This document shows, piece by piece, positions 12,780 through 26,573 of a stretch of DNA of 64,000 nt. The notes under the pieces are model-generated. The model was not told where the DNA came from and ran no database searches. It saw only the letters and a program-made list of their open reading frames with translations. The translations under genes and the position numbers were made by a program. Every line of letters begins with the position of its first letter. Within the stretch, counting starts at the first letter, position 1. Origin of the DNA: Cichorium intybus (Eukaryota; Streptophyta; Magnoliopsida; Asterales; Asteraceae); NCBI GenBank assembly GCA_023525715.1, contig CM042009.1:125223819-125287818 (forward strand). Reading direction: 5' to 3'.

Positions 12780-13754
12780 GAAGGACGCGACGTGTCCATA
12801 AGTATATTGTTATGAGGAGACATAAAGCAAAAGTATGATGCCATTATAAGGATAGGTGAGAACTATATGCAAAGTGATATGGGATTACGACGTGTAGGAT
12901 TCGCGACGCAACAGAAGTTCATTCGTGACGCGTAAGGTGTGACGATCAAATACAGCTTAATGACCTAAGTCGGTCATTACACGTACAACCATTCCAAAAG
13001 ATCATGTTTTAGATAGGGAGAATAAGAACATAAATAAGGTTTCAGCTAAGAATTCATGGGAGAACAAGAAGAATCAAGGTGGAATTCAAGGGATTGATTG
13101 TAATTTCTTGAAATCGAGGCAAGTTTCCATTTCCTTGACGTAATTGAGGAGGATTAGGAGGAAATGATAGTTGTATAATGTTTTGACAAATTAGTTGAGT
13201 ATTGTGACTTTAAAACCTGCTTGCTAGACAATATTGTATAAATAGAGTTGTGAAGGGTAGTATAAAGCCTTAAAATAACTCGAACAGTACAAACCATGGT
13301 GTGATCGTGTTCATAAGTCGCGAGGTGATGTTCAAAAGACACAACGAGATGTTCGTCATAAGCGATGTGATAGATGTATGGTCCCTTGAGATGTGACGCA
13401 TTTGAGCAATCTCATTGTTGAGTCGAGTTATGTATAAATGAGTTATATTTGTAAGTATAGTCTTGAAGGAGTGTTATTGTAAAACCCATTTTTCTTTTGA
13501 GATGCATATCAAGGTAAATAGAGTTATTACCTTAGAGTCGGTGTGGTTTTATATATGAGTTGTTTAGAGTAAGGGTATGGCGATCTTTGTGATTGCCTTT
13601 GAGTTATGAGTTGTTTGATGAGTGAGAAGAGGTTGAACCCTTTATTATATACTAATCTTGTTGTGATTAAGATTAGTTAGGTTTATGTATGATTTTAGGT
13701 GATTAGAAACTCATTTGGAAGAATTTTGGGCCTTAAAAATGCCAAAAGAGGCTA

Positions 13755-13910
13755 GACGGGTCGTGTGGAGTCATACGGGTTGTGTAAAGATGCTTTAGAA
13801 ACTGTTTTTAGCCACTGCTGGACCCACACGAGTTGTGTCCAAGTACACGGGTCGTGTACGTATTTCAGTAAGCAAGCAGTGAGTCGCACGAGGCGTGCAA
13901 AATCGACACG
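13755..13910. repeat. GC-rich hairpin cluster in LTR
   Basis: GTACACGGGTCGTGTAC (13843-13859, 7-bp arms, GGT centre), GCACGAGGCGTGC (13886-13898, AGG centre), ACACGAGTTGTGT (13826-13838, AGT centre with one wobble), and looser ACGGGTCGTGT and ACGGGTTGTGT near 13755-13785. The surroundings are AT-rich. Confidence 0.9.
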
Positions 13911-15275
13911 AGCAGGATTTTTAGATGTTAGTGCCGCTAACTTTAGATGTTAGTGCCACTAACATCGTGCAGACCCTATTCAAGTGTTGTGAAACTCCAT
14001 TTCGTAGAAAAAGAAACCCAAATCGATTTTCAGAGCTGTAGGGGCGATTTACTCCTAAAATTTAGCTTGGAAATGCTTAAGGAAGCATAGAGAGATGCGG
14101 ATCTAACCCCGTAAACGCGTTCTTGATTCCTAATTCGTCAAGGTGAGTAATTTCTCAGTTTTGGGGGTTTTGAAACCCTAGTTTTAAATCTTATGATTTA
14201 GCTATATATTATTATATATGTTGTTAGCAGATTGTTAGTGGATGCCTTTTGAGTTATTGGTGTGATTATTGTCGAGTTTCTACGGTTGAATGAGTATAAC
14301 CGTAGGTTTGGGGGTTTCAGTAAATATAGAGTTGATATTTACCGTTTATGCTCTTTTTTCCTTCTTTCAATTTCTACATCTTTGAGATAGATGTTGTTGA
14401 GATGATTATGGATGTTTTAGAATTGATTTAGACTGTGGTGATACAACCGAGTTTAGTGAACAGAATCACAGTACGCGAAATTTGGAGATTTCATATACTA
14501 AGCTGATATCAGGTGAGTACTTTTTCTAGTACTTGAGTAGAGTTATACTTGCTTTATGCAGAGTGTATATGTTTGTATACGTATATCTATGTGTTGTGTT
14601 ATTATTATGAAGATTGAGTAGTAGAGTAATATTGTTACCTGTGGATAATAAACGATGAATTGGATATGAACACTAAGTAATAGAGATGAGTAGATGTTAG
14701 TGTGACTGAGGTAAACTGTTATTGCGTTGATTGTTATAATCAGGAGGTTGTTATAATTGAGTGTATTTGATTGTGGGATGAGTATACGTGAGTGTGTGAT
14801 TAAGTTTATAATAGTATCGATTGTGATACTTATTATTGAGTTGATGATGCTAATAATTAGCTGGTGTTGTAAAGTTAATATGTTACAGGTTTAAGAGTTA
14901 AGAGAAGGTGAATATTTACTAATGAGATTAGCAAAGGAGAATGATGAGAATGTATATTGCAGGAGATTCGTGGAATGTAATTGAGATTAATCACTAAGCT
15001 TTTTATAAGCTTACACTTGTGTGTTATGTTGTTTTGCAGGTATATGTAGCTGTGATAAGGGAAGGCATGTGATAAAGAATGATGGACAAGTTTAGATCCT
15101 GTCCTTTAGTTGAATTAGATTTATTTGTAATGTCTGGTATGTATTGTGAGGACCTTTTGATGTAATTAATTTATGATAACATCTTGTTTCCACAGTTGAG
15201 TACAAGTATACCCATATTTGATGTATAATTGTTTGAAAATTTTTTGGTGTACTTTGTATGAGAAACTGGTGTTAC

Positions 15276-15278
<3 letters not shown>

Positions 15279-15353
<75 letters not shown>

Positions 15354-15375
15354 ATATATGTGTGTGTGTGTGTTT
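15279..15375. repeat. (TA)n followed by (TG)n microsatellite
   Basis: A TA tract to about 15332, then two TG tracts separated by TATATA. It lies directly at the right end of the LTR. Confidence 0.95.
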
Positions 15376-15859
15376 GTGACTAAGTGGTTGGATTGAGCCT
15401 TTGTGGCTGGTGAGTGCCTTAGTGGCTGGAGTTTGCATTAGTAGTTGGGAGTTTGTATGGCTAGGGAGTGCCTATGTGACTAAAAGATGAGTGTCTGGGT
15501 GGCTAGGGTGTAGTATACACACGATTAATTTATTAGAAAAAGTACGCGCTTGTGTATTAATTTATTTGTTGTATGGAATGTGGATTGGTGTTGCAGATTA
15601 TATATGTGTGATGTGTTGTATTATATTGTGATGATGTTATTGTTGTGCTAACGAGGTGTATATATAATGTTGCTCACTAACTTTGTAGCTTAATTTCGAG
15701 TGATGATGTGTGTACAGTATCTAGCAGCTCAGGAAAGGTGAGAGAACACTAGGAAGATGGAGTTTGAAGAATATTTTATGGTTTTGTAGTTAACATGTAG
15801 TGGCCAGCTTCATCATGGGATGTATTTATGTATATGTATGATCTTTTGATACAGCTTGC
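15376..15859 (+). other. LTR-like fragment, family uncertain
   Basis: Contains several GTGGCTGG/GTGGCTAGG words, and a block CACTAACTTTGTAGCTTA that resembles CACTAAGCTTTTTATAAGCTTA in the preceding LTR at about 15002. It also has an AGGAAAGGTGAGAG stretch like the 3' part of LTRs of this type. It is probably a decayed LTR 3' half, interrupted by the small hAT at 15860. Confidence 0.35.
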
Positions 15860-16176
15860 TAGGGATAGATAGGGTCCGGACCCGGACCGAGAACCGAGAA
15901 CCGATTTCGTAGGAAACAAAGAACCAAGAACCGGACCAAATACCCCGGTTTGGTTCCGGTCCCGTTTCGGTTCCGGTTCAATTGTACAAGAAAATGTATG
16001 TTTTTAGTTTTGGACCTCGCCCGAACCGGACCGGAACCAAGGAACCGAGAACCGATTTTGTGAGAAATAATGAACCGAGAACCGTACCCGTGGGACATAA
16101 TCTAGGTGTAGTTCGGTCCGGGTCTAGGTCCAAGACCCGGTTTGTGTCGGGTACAAGGTCCGAAATCTCATCCCTA
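15860..16176. mobile_element. Small hAT-like MITE with 8-bp TSD
   Basis: Starts TAGGGATAGA and ends TCTCATCCCTA (imperfect TIRs). CAGCTTGC (15852-15859) and CAACTTGC (16177-16184) form an 8-bp duplication with one mismatch. The interior is a dense set of GAACCGA / CCGGAACC words on both strands, typical of self-complementary non-autonomous hAT elements. The overlapping ORFs on the two strands are artefacts of this repeat. Confidence 0.75.
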
Positions 16177-16184
16177 CAACTTGC

Positions 16185-16479
16185 ACTCCGCTTGTTTAAT
16201 AGGAATATACATGACTTTATTTTGTAAAATTTTTGGATGTATATTGTATTAAAAAGTCAAGCGCTACAAATTGGAGCAAACAAAAGGAAGTCTTTAACTT
16301 ACATAGTAAAATTAGTTTTGTTGTTTGTTATAGTTTTGTTGTTTGTTACGTATGCAATTAATGTATTTTCTTAAATATTTGTATTAATAATTTGCAAAGT
16401 TATTTGATGGAACTATTAATAGTATGTAACATCGACATTTGGATCAATGAGTTATACATTGAATATAAGTAAACATTTA
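16185..16479. other. Intergenic, no gene seen
   Basis: AT-rich. It contains a short duplication of AGTTTTGTTGTTTGTTA at about 16313-16347. Nothing else recognised. Confidence 0.45.
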
Positions 16480-17160
16480 TGTAACATTCGTGTTTTGGGC
16501 CTAGATGGTTTGTGTTTAAATCGATAAAATAAATTTTATTTTGAAAAATAAAATGATTAAAAATAAATAAATAGAATAAATTTAAGTTTTTATGGGTGAC
16601 TAGAAATTATAAGTCCAAGAATCAAAAGAAAGTTTTAATAAGTAATTAAAGATTTAGAAATCATTTTCAATAAAAAATGAGAAATTAAGTCAAAGGGACC
16701 AAAATTGTAAATTTTGTAAAACTTATCATAAGTAACTTGGACTAGTCAAGATCTTGGATAATGGAGGGATTTTAATGTAGGTTTAAGGTGGAAACCTAGA
16801 TTAAGTTAAACATTTCCTTAAATCGATGGTAAGGACCCAATTATGAAAATTTTAGTGAAAAAGACAATTTCTGCCAAATTTCCAAACTTTGGGTTAGGGT
16901 TGACATAGTCATTGACTTAGATGATAGAGATTATAACACAGAAGGGTAAGATGGTCATTTTTATCATTCAGCACAACAATTCAGATGTGTAAACCAAATA
17001 ACATATTAAAAATTCAGTTCCTTTTAAAAGTTTAGACCTCTTAAAAATTCAGATCTTAAAAATACAGCCCCTAGTTGGTTTATGTTTAATTGAACTCTGA
17101 TTGTGATAGGTGAATGTTTTGGTATATGTTGGTTTGAACACTAGGTCATTATCATGGCTG
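16480..17160 (+). mobile_element. LTR-like 5' end (truncated)
   Basis: TGTAACATTCGTGTTTTGGGC resembles the start of gypsy LTRs in this window, and the following text (GTCAAAGGGACCAAAATTG, GGTCATTT) has the same style. No matching 3' end or TSD was found, so this is only a candidate fragment. Confidence 0.3.
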
Positions 17161-17397
17161 CTAATGTTAAGGCAGTTGGATTTCTTGGAGTCTACAATAA
17201 TATTTTGTTAATTGCGATTATGGATGTTTCATTTGTCCTTTCTAGTAATTTGGTTTGTTGATTTGGATACTAAGTCCTTGTAGTAAGTTATGGGTGTTTC
17301 AATAGTCGTTTGCAATTAGTGGTTTCAAACCCATTCTATTATTTGCCAATGTTATAGGTGTTTTCAACTGTGAATGACCAAACCATTATGTTATTCC

Positions 17398-17640
17398 AAT
17401 TTAAAACTCTAACAAAATGACCAAATTTAGATGCATTAACGATTCTTTTCCTTGCCGATAAAGTATAGGGAACAAAATGACCAAAATTAGATGCCATTTA
17501 CCGTCTACCATTATTTTGTGTTCCAATAAAGTACACGGAACAAAATGACTAAAATTAGATACATTACACGTTATCGCCAAATTATAAAGTGCTTCGACAT
17601 TACAGGAACAAAATGTCATTGACCATGTACCATTGTAAAC
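17398..17640. repeat. Degenerate tandem repeat, about four units
   Basis: AACAAAATGACCAAAATTAGATGC-type phrases recur at about 17413, 17472, 17539 and 17608 with AATAAAGTA(T/C)A-type spacers. Units are imperfect and roughly 60-75 bp. The ORF across them is not convincing coding sequence. Confidence 0.65.
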
Positions 17641-20917
<3,277 letters not shown>

Positions 20918-20926
20918 TATCATGGA

Positions 20927-21656
20927 GGGGAATGTTCCATTGAGATTGGAAAAAAAGTTAAGATTGCGAGAATAGATCTGAGCCACTAGATACGCCAACA
21001 CTGTCGCGCCGCTCCACAACGACAAGATGGTTTATTTATTATTCATATATGATTGTAGTATATGATTATTCATATATAAATATTCATATAATCATTTATG
21101 AATAGACATATATGAATAATCAATTATTAATAGACATATATGGTTGTGGTAATCAGAATGATGGTAGAGGGTGGGGATGATGATATTTATGGTGGCGGCG
21201 GTGTTAGTGTAGTGGCGGTGTTGGTGGAGGTGGAAGTGGTGGTGGGTGGTGACGAAGGTGGTGATGGAGGTAGTGGTGGATGTGGTGGTAGTGACGGTGG
21301 TGGTCGAGGTGGTGATGATGGTGACAGAGGTAGTGGTGTTGGCATTAGTGGTAGTGGTGGTTGGTGGCGGTGGTGGTGGCAGTAGGGGAGGTGGCCAAAG
21401 TGGTGGCAACGACAGTAGTGGTAGAGATGGCAGTGGCGGTGGTAGTGGTGGCGGCGGCGATGGTGGTGGTGGTGACAATGGTGGTGCAAGGTGGTAATAG
21501 AGGTGAAAATCATATATGAATAATAATATATCTATTTCGTCGTTAGAGCGTCAACGCTCCGACGGCGCCGAAGCACTAGAGCGGCAAAAAAATATGTGGT
21601 CCACATTTTGTCTCGCGATCTCAACATTTTTTTTATTCTCAACGGGAACTTACTTT
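20927..21656. mobile_element. TIR element carrying a GGT minisatellite
   Basis: GGGAATGTTCCATTGAGATTGG at the left pairs with CTCAACGGGAAC near 21640, and about 90 bp of each end is complementary (GATTGCGAGA / TCTCGCGATC, ATTATTCATATATGATT / ATCATATATGAATAAT). No clean TSD found. The centre is the purine-rich minisatellite at 21130-21500. Confidence 0.6.
21130..21500. repeat. GGT/GGC-rich minisatellite
   Basis: Roughly 370 bp of degenerate GGT, GGC and GAT triplets. Translations give Gly/Val-rich or Pro/Thr/His-rich strings on both strands, which are composition artefacts. The G-rich strand has many closely spaced GG pairs. Confidence 0.9.
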
Positions 21657-21686
21657 TATGTTAAGATAAGAAACATTTTTATTAGG

Positions 21687-21996
21687 GTTTATGTTATAAA
21701 AGCCCTTAAGTTTGTAAAAAATGTTCAAGTTTTACCTTTTTATGTATTTTTTTTTTCATAAAAATCCTTAAATCTATGTATGTTTTATTAATACCGTTAA
21801 GTTTGACAGGAATGTTCAGTTTTACCATTGTGTCCTGTTATAGAACCCGTCAAACTTAAGGTTAAAATCAAACATTCCTGCCAAACTTTAGGGTTCTTAT
21901 GAAGAAAAACAAATTTAAGGGATTTTATGAACAAAAAATACATAAAAGGATAAACCCGAACATTTTTTACAAATTTAAGGGCTTTATGACAATAAC
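21687..21996. mobile_element. Palindromic MITE
   Basis: TTATAAAAGCCCTTAAGTTTG at the left is matched inversely by AAATTTAAGGGCTTTATGAC at the right, and TTTTACCTTTTTATGTA by TACATAAAAGGATAAAC. Most of the 300 bp folds on itself. No coding sequence. The Pack-MULE at 22004 inserted at its right edge. Confidence 0.65.
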
Positions 21997-22003
21997 CATT
22001 TTA

Positions 22004-23649
22004 GAGAAAATTACGGTTTTGGTCCCTCAAGTTTACCAAATGTTGCACTATAAAACAAACTATTGGAAATTCACGTTGGTGGTCCCTAAAGTTTGTGAAA
22101 CACTACAAATAAGTTCCTGGGTCAAGTAAAAATAGTAACATGCCATTTTTAATTTCTTTTTCCTTTTTCTTTGAATATATTATTTACTTTATTAATAAAA
22201 AATACCCCCACCCTCACCCAGTACGTCTCCCCCCCCCTCTCTCTCTCTCACAGCAAGAACACACATTCAAGATCACAAACTTTTGCGTACAGTTGCACAG
22301 CGAATGAAGGATCCCGATGATATAACACCTGATATTTCTATCGACTGTTCAGCTTTCGTGGAGAGAATATCTCCCCAAATCCATCACTTCCTGCAAGTTT
22401 TCAATTTACATTACATAAATCACATGTCAAAGTTGCGTTATGTAATTGAATAAACTGAAATTACCAAGGTGACTTAGTTGATCAAGTATCACATGACCAA
22501 CCGATCCATCAAGCTTAAGCAACCGTAAAATTCCAGCAGCTATTCATCCTGTCGAATCAATTTCTAACTTACATATGTGAGCAACACGTTGCAGTTCTTT
22601 CTTTCTTACAACCACCTCAATCTGCACGAGGCTAATCATCAAAAATAGATTCCAACTAATATACAATAGCAACAAGTAGGATATATACAATAACAACCGT
22701 AAAATTCCAGTTGGATACAACCACCTCAATCCGCCATTACCTCTGCGCCTTCCAACTTGAATATCCAGTCCTTCAATTCTAGTGATATGTTCACATCATG
22801 CAACTACGGGTAACTACTCCCAACGCCTTCATTTAAACAAGAGTTTATTCAATGAACTATTGGAATAAATGACAACAGTGAAAATCGTACCTTACCATGA
22901 GTTTCTACGTCATCGACAAACGGAGAGGACGGTTTGAATAGTTTTGCCAAAGGTCCGAAAGATAAATGATGTAAACCTTTTGGTAATACAGATGGAGAAG
23001 AAGATGATGATGATGAGTGAAACGTCGTTGTTACTGGAGTCCGTGATGACGTATCAGCAGCGCCCAGTTGATTGTTGTTATCGTTGATACCACCACCGAT
23101 GTGAAGCTTTCGCAAGAGATGCTTCATACATCGTCGTCGAACGCTGCGCATCAAAAAAGCACTCTCGGAGGAGCAGAGTCTTTCTCTCTCTAGAATTCCC
23201 CTCGAACCTTTCTCTCTTTACCGGCAGAAAGGGTGATTAACTTAACCTACGCCCACTTCTACGAGTAGTACCCGCTTGGAAAAAGAATTAAGTTAGGTAA
23301 TTATTCTGGACACCAAATTAGCAAAAAGAAAATTAGGAATTGAAGACTTGCAGATTCAGAAACAGAAGATAGAAAGAAAAACAAATGGATTGAAGAAACT
23401 ACAACTCGATTTCGTGAGAGAGAGAGAAGGGGTGGGGGTTGTATTTTTCCTTTATTTTAATTACCTAAAAAAGTAAAATATTTAAAAAAGGAAAAACAAA
23501 TTAAAAAAGACATGTTAGTCTTTTTACCTGACCTAGTGACCGATTTGTAGTGTTTCACAAACCTTAGGGACCACCAACGTGAATTTTCAATAGTTTATCC
23601 TATAATACAACATTTGGTAAACTTGAGGGACCAAAACTATAATTTACTC
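22004..23649. mobile_element. Pack-MULE (gene-fragment MULE), 10-bp TSD
   Basis: Terminal inverted repeats of about 100 bp begin GAGAAAATTACGG and end with the complement (TAATTTACTC). They carry TTTTGGTCCCTCAAG and CACGTTGGTGGTCCC in inverted copies. The direct repeat AACCATTTTA (21994-22003 and 23650-23659) is the right size for a Mutator-like element. The interior is not transposase. It holds a minus-strand host-like exon (22896-23154), CT-rich 5'-leader-like sequence at 23160-23230 and apparent intron sequence, so this looks like gene capture. Confidence 0.9.
22896..23154 (-). pseudogene. Captured first exon, Raf-like kinase N-terminus (tentative)
   Basis: An 86-codon segment opens with MMRSVRRRCMKHLLRKLHIGGG, then runs through an Asn- and Ser-rich stretch (HSSSSSSSPSVLP) and ends at a consensus splice donor (CATG then GTAAGG, 22890-22896). 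The internal Met at residue 10 starts KHLLRKLHIGGG, which resembles from memory the first residues of plant Raf-like MAP kinase kinase kinases of the EDR1/SIS8 group. No kinase domain is present. CT-rich sequence like a 5' untranslated leader precedes it. It sits inside the MULE TIRs, so it is most likely a captured exon, probably not functional. The homology needs a protein search. Confidence 0.5.
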
Positions 23650-23659
23650 AACCATTTTA

Positions 23660-24513
23660 TTATCATAAATATGTAACTTTTTCTTCCAAGGTTCTCTTTT
23701 TCTCTCCTAATAAGTCCAAGATCCAGTCTCTTCTCTCTCTCGCATTCCGTTAATAGATCGATGTACACTAAATATGTCGCAAGAACACAATTCGGATTCC
23801 AAAATTGTCATCTATGACATTGTGAGTTGTTAATTCAAGATTGACTGGAGAAACTGAGCATAGCTTAGATACCAAGAAATCAAGATATCATAACAGAAAC
23901 TAACACAATGCTTTCAAAAAATCAAATTAGGGCACATACGAACCCGATTCATGAAGATCACAAGAGTTTTCAAATATATAAACATAAAAACAACCAATAT
24001 AAATTGAAAACGGGTCTCCTATGCAGCTTTGGCTAAACAAGGAGTATGAGAAACTGATGATTGATCGTCATCGTCACCATTCGGATTTCGCAGATCTGAT
24101 GATCTGTGGACAGCTTCGATTTCACTTACCTCCCCGTCGATTGAATCCGAAGGAAGGTGACTTCTGTTTTCCGATATTGCTCGCTTCGTTACCTCCCGTC
24201 TCCGATCATGATCTGCAATCCTGTTTCAATTTATACGTCAAAAAAGCACAAATTCAGAATCAAAAACTGTGTGTTGAATGTGTCGCAAAGAGAGAAAGAG
24301 AGAGAGACTCTTTAGAGAGAGGACGACGGTGATGGCGGGGGACTCCAGAGAGGCAGAGAGGGAGGCCGTAGGTGGTTCTGATGTTCAAGATCGACTGCAT
24401 TTTTCATCAATGGAAATCCAGCTGCTGAAAATAGAGAGAGATGGCGACGGTGGATGATTTATCAAGGAAAGGAGGGAAACAACTCGGATTTGGGAATTAA
24501 AGTTCATGAATCA
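23660..24513 (-). repeat. Dispersed repeat R, copy 2 (left part, split by Helitron)
   Basis: Homologous to 9280-10245. Minus-strand exon-like segments are conserved: MQSILNIRTTYGLPLCLSG, and HDRRRE...KRAISENRSHLPSDSIDGE followed by GGTAAG. Compared with copy 1 the differences are mostly single-base substitutions that keep both segments open, as if both descend from a once-coding gene. The repeat stops at GTTCATGAATCA (24513) and resumes at 44274. Confidence 0.65.
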
Positions 24514-24589
24514 TTACCTTATATATTAAAAACCGTAAGTTTTCTAGAAGGTTTGGGCTGGATAGGGGGTTTGGAGATTTTAAGGGGGT

Positions 24590-24883
24590 GTGTTTTCTTT
24601 ACCAATAGCATTCTACCACGGTCTTTTCCACCGCTCCCTCTCTTCACGACAGGTCTCCTTCTCCCTCGATATCTCGACCTCTCGCAGAACCCTTCACAAC
24701 CTAAGCCAAATCGATGAGGCTTCCTCTTCTCGATTCCATGAAATCCTAAAAAACCCTTCTCAATTTCCTATCAAAACCCTTCACACCTCAGTAATCGGGG
24801 TTGGAAAACCCGTAAGGTTTCTAGAAGGTCTGTGGAAGCAAGTCGCGTACATACACGACGCCGGTGGCGACGTGATCTTCTAA
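24590..24883 (+). other. Unrecognised exon-like segment in the Helitron
   Basis: A 97-codon open segment begins MFSLPIAFYHGLFHRSLSSRQ and is Ser/Arg-rich at the N-terminus, a composition seen in organelle targeting peptides. TAAGTTTTCTAGAAGGTTTGG (24536) and TAAGGTTTCTAGAAGGTCTG (24811) form a direct repeat around it. I do not recognise a family. It could be another captured exon or chance. Confidence 0.25.
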
Positions 24884-25703
24884 GGCATAGGTGGTGGTGG
24901 TCGGGTCGCCATTGTTGAATTCAATCGGAGACGGTTGCAGCAACCGGCGATTTGAAGCAACTAATCTGATCAGAAGATCGACGGCGATTTGCAGCAGATC
25001 GACGATTTGAAGCAAGGTATGAGTTTGAAAATATTTCCCTCACTTTCGATTTGCACACTCAATTCCGATTTCAAGCAGTTCCAAAGTGTTTTCAATTAAC
25101 GTTGTGAATTTTGGTTAATTGACTCGTGAATTCAAGTCAGAATAATGGCAAAGTGGTGAGTTTGATTGCTCCTGGAATCCTCCAAAACACTGACTATACG
25201 CCACAGATCTTCCGGTTTCTTCTTTCCATCTATTCACATACAATCATAGTTATGGACGTTGTTAGCATCTGCACTGAACACCAAATAGCCACCGGCCATC
25301 GATGTTGAATGCGCTAAATTGGACATCGTTTGTTTCCCCTACAATTGAAATAACTACCTGTGAATGCGACACGAAAGCGAGATTTAAAATTCTCGGTGAA
25401 TCTGGTAAGTTTCTATTTTGTCTCTGAATTTCTAAAATCCGTTGTTTGTGAAATTTCTTTTTCTGCAATCGAGTTTGTTCGAGTTTTTGTGAAATCAATA
25501 ATCTAAATGGTGGATGTGCGGAAATATCGATCAAGCATGCCATGTGTTTGACAAAATGCTTCAAAGATATAGAATTGACAGATTTCATCTCCACCGGGTA
25601 CTATTGACGAAAGTCGGTCATTATATCTATCTCACTTTTGATGTTATAATTTTTCACTTTGTGATTGTAAGTTGTACATGTTCTATCAAGAATGTATGTT
25701 GGT

Positions 25704-26410
25704 GAAGCTGGTGCAAAGAAGTTACTTGGAATCTTGATTACTGTTGGTGAAGCTGTTGCACATGTTCTATCAGGAATGTATGGAAGTGTTGGTGAACTTG
25801 GTGTTGGAAATGCTATCCTTATAATCGTGCAGCTATGTTTTGCTGGAATTATAGTGATATGTCTGGATGAACTTTTACAAAAGGGATACGGTTTAGGGTC
25901 CGGGATTTCATTGTTCATAGCTACAAACATCTGCGAAAGTATTATCTGGAAAGCATTCAGCCTTACAACCATAAACAGTGGACTAAACAGTGGACGTGGT
26001 GCTGAATTTGAAGGGGCAGTTATTGTATTGTTTCATCTTTTTATTACAAGATCTGATAAAGTTCGAGCATTTCGTGAAGCTTCTTACAGACAAAATCTGC
26101 CTAATGTCACTAATTTGCTTGCCATTATTTTTATTTTCTTGATTGTTATATACTTTCAAGGGTTTCGTGTGGTTTTGCCTGTGAGGTCAAAGAATGCCCG
26201 TGGTCAACAAGGGTCTTATCCTATTAAGCTCTTTTACACTTCCAATATGCCCATTATTCTCCAGTCTGCACTTGTATCAAATCTTTATTTCATCTCTCAG
26301 GTATTTTAAATATGATTTTACTTTCTTTTGCTTTTTTGGATGCTAATTAGTAATTACTAACATTGCTGTTTGTTTTCAGTTGTTACACAGAAAGTACAGT
26401 AGGAATTCAA
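25704..26410 (+). pseudogene. Sec61 alpha (ER translocon) gene fragment
   Basis: Sec61 alpha forms the membrane channel for protein translocation into the endoplasmic reticulum. The open segment 25692-26309 matches the central third of the usual roughly 475-residue protein: KKLLGILITVGEAVAHVLSG, GNAILIIVQL, LQKGYGLGSGISLFIATN, FQGFRVVLPVRSKNARGQQG and NMPIILQSALVSNLYFISQ, with several membrane segments. A splice donor follows Q (GT at 26302). A TTTTCAG acceptor at 26373-26379 leads to LLHRKYSR, then the homology stops. N- and C-terminal thirds are missing. A 12-bp tandem duplication (about 25975-25998) inserts four residues (NSGL). Retention of the intron shows DNA-level capture, not retroposition. 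Confidence 0.9.
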
Positions 26411-26573
26411 TTTTTTCTTATTAACAATGTTTGATGAATCGATTTTTCTGCTGTTGCCCTTAATGGATTCTCCTTGGGCCGAAAGAGGTAACCAACTTTG
26501 TTTCTAATTTTTAATCAAATTCGGTGTTCATGTTTAAATAAAATTTCTTGTGTTTGGGTACCCAATTTTTTAG

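Larger units (their letters stand above)
12680..15276 (+). mobile_element. LTR (probably solo), different gypsy-like family
   Basis: Starts TGTAACACCG and ends GGTGTTACA, so the ends are complementary as in many plant gypsy LTRs. There is no internal retroelement sequence and no coding region over 2.6 kb. The flanks (AATTG left, ATTAT right) are not a clean 5-bp duplication. The right end abuts a TA microsatellite that may have erased it. It carries two GC-rich clusters, at 12757-12950 and 13755-13910, both made of short palindromes. Confidence 0.65.

Noticed and set aside
12675..15281. A clean TSD for the 12680-15276 LTR
   Set aside because: Flanks AATTG and ATTAT do not match. The right flank is a TA array, so I report the LTR without a confirmed duplication.
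15859..16227. Protein-coding ORFs rich in Arg/Pro/Thr on both strands
   Set aside because: They overlap the GAACCGA-rich hAT MITE in opposite strands, an effect of repeated words.
21092..21513. Gly/Val-rich and Pro/Thr/His-rich ORFs
   Set aside because: Overlapping ORFs on both strands of one GGT/GGC minisatellite; composition artefacts.
25692..26309. A functional Sec61 alpha gene
   Set aside because: Only the central third is present, homology stops soon after one intron, and the fragment lies inside a Helitron.
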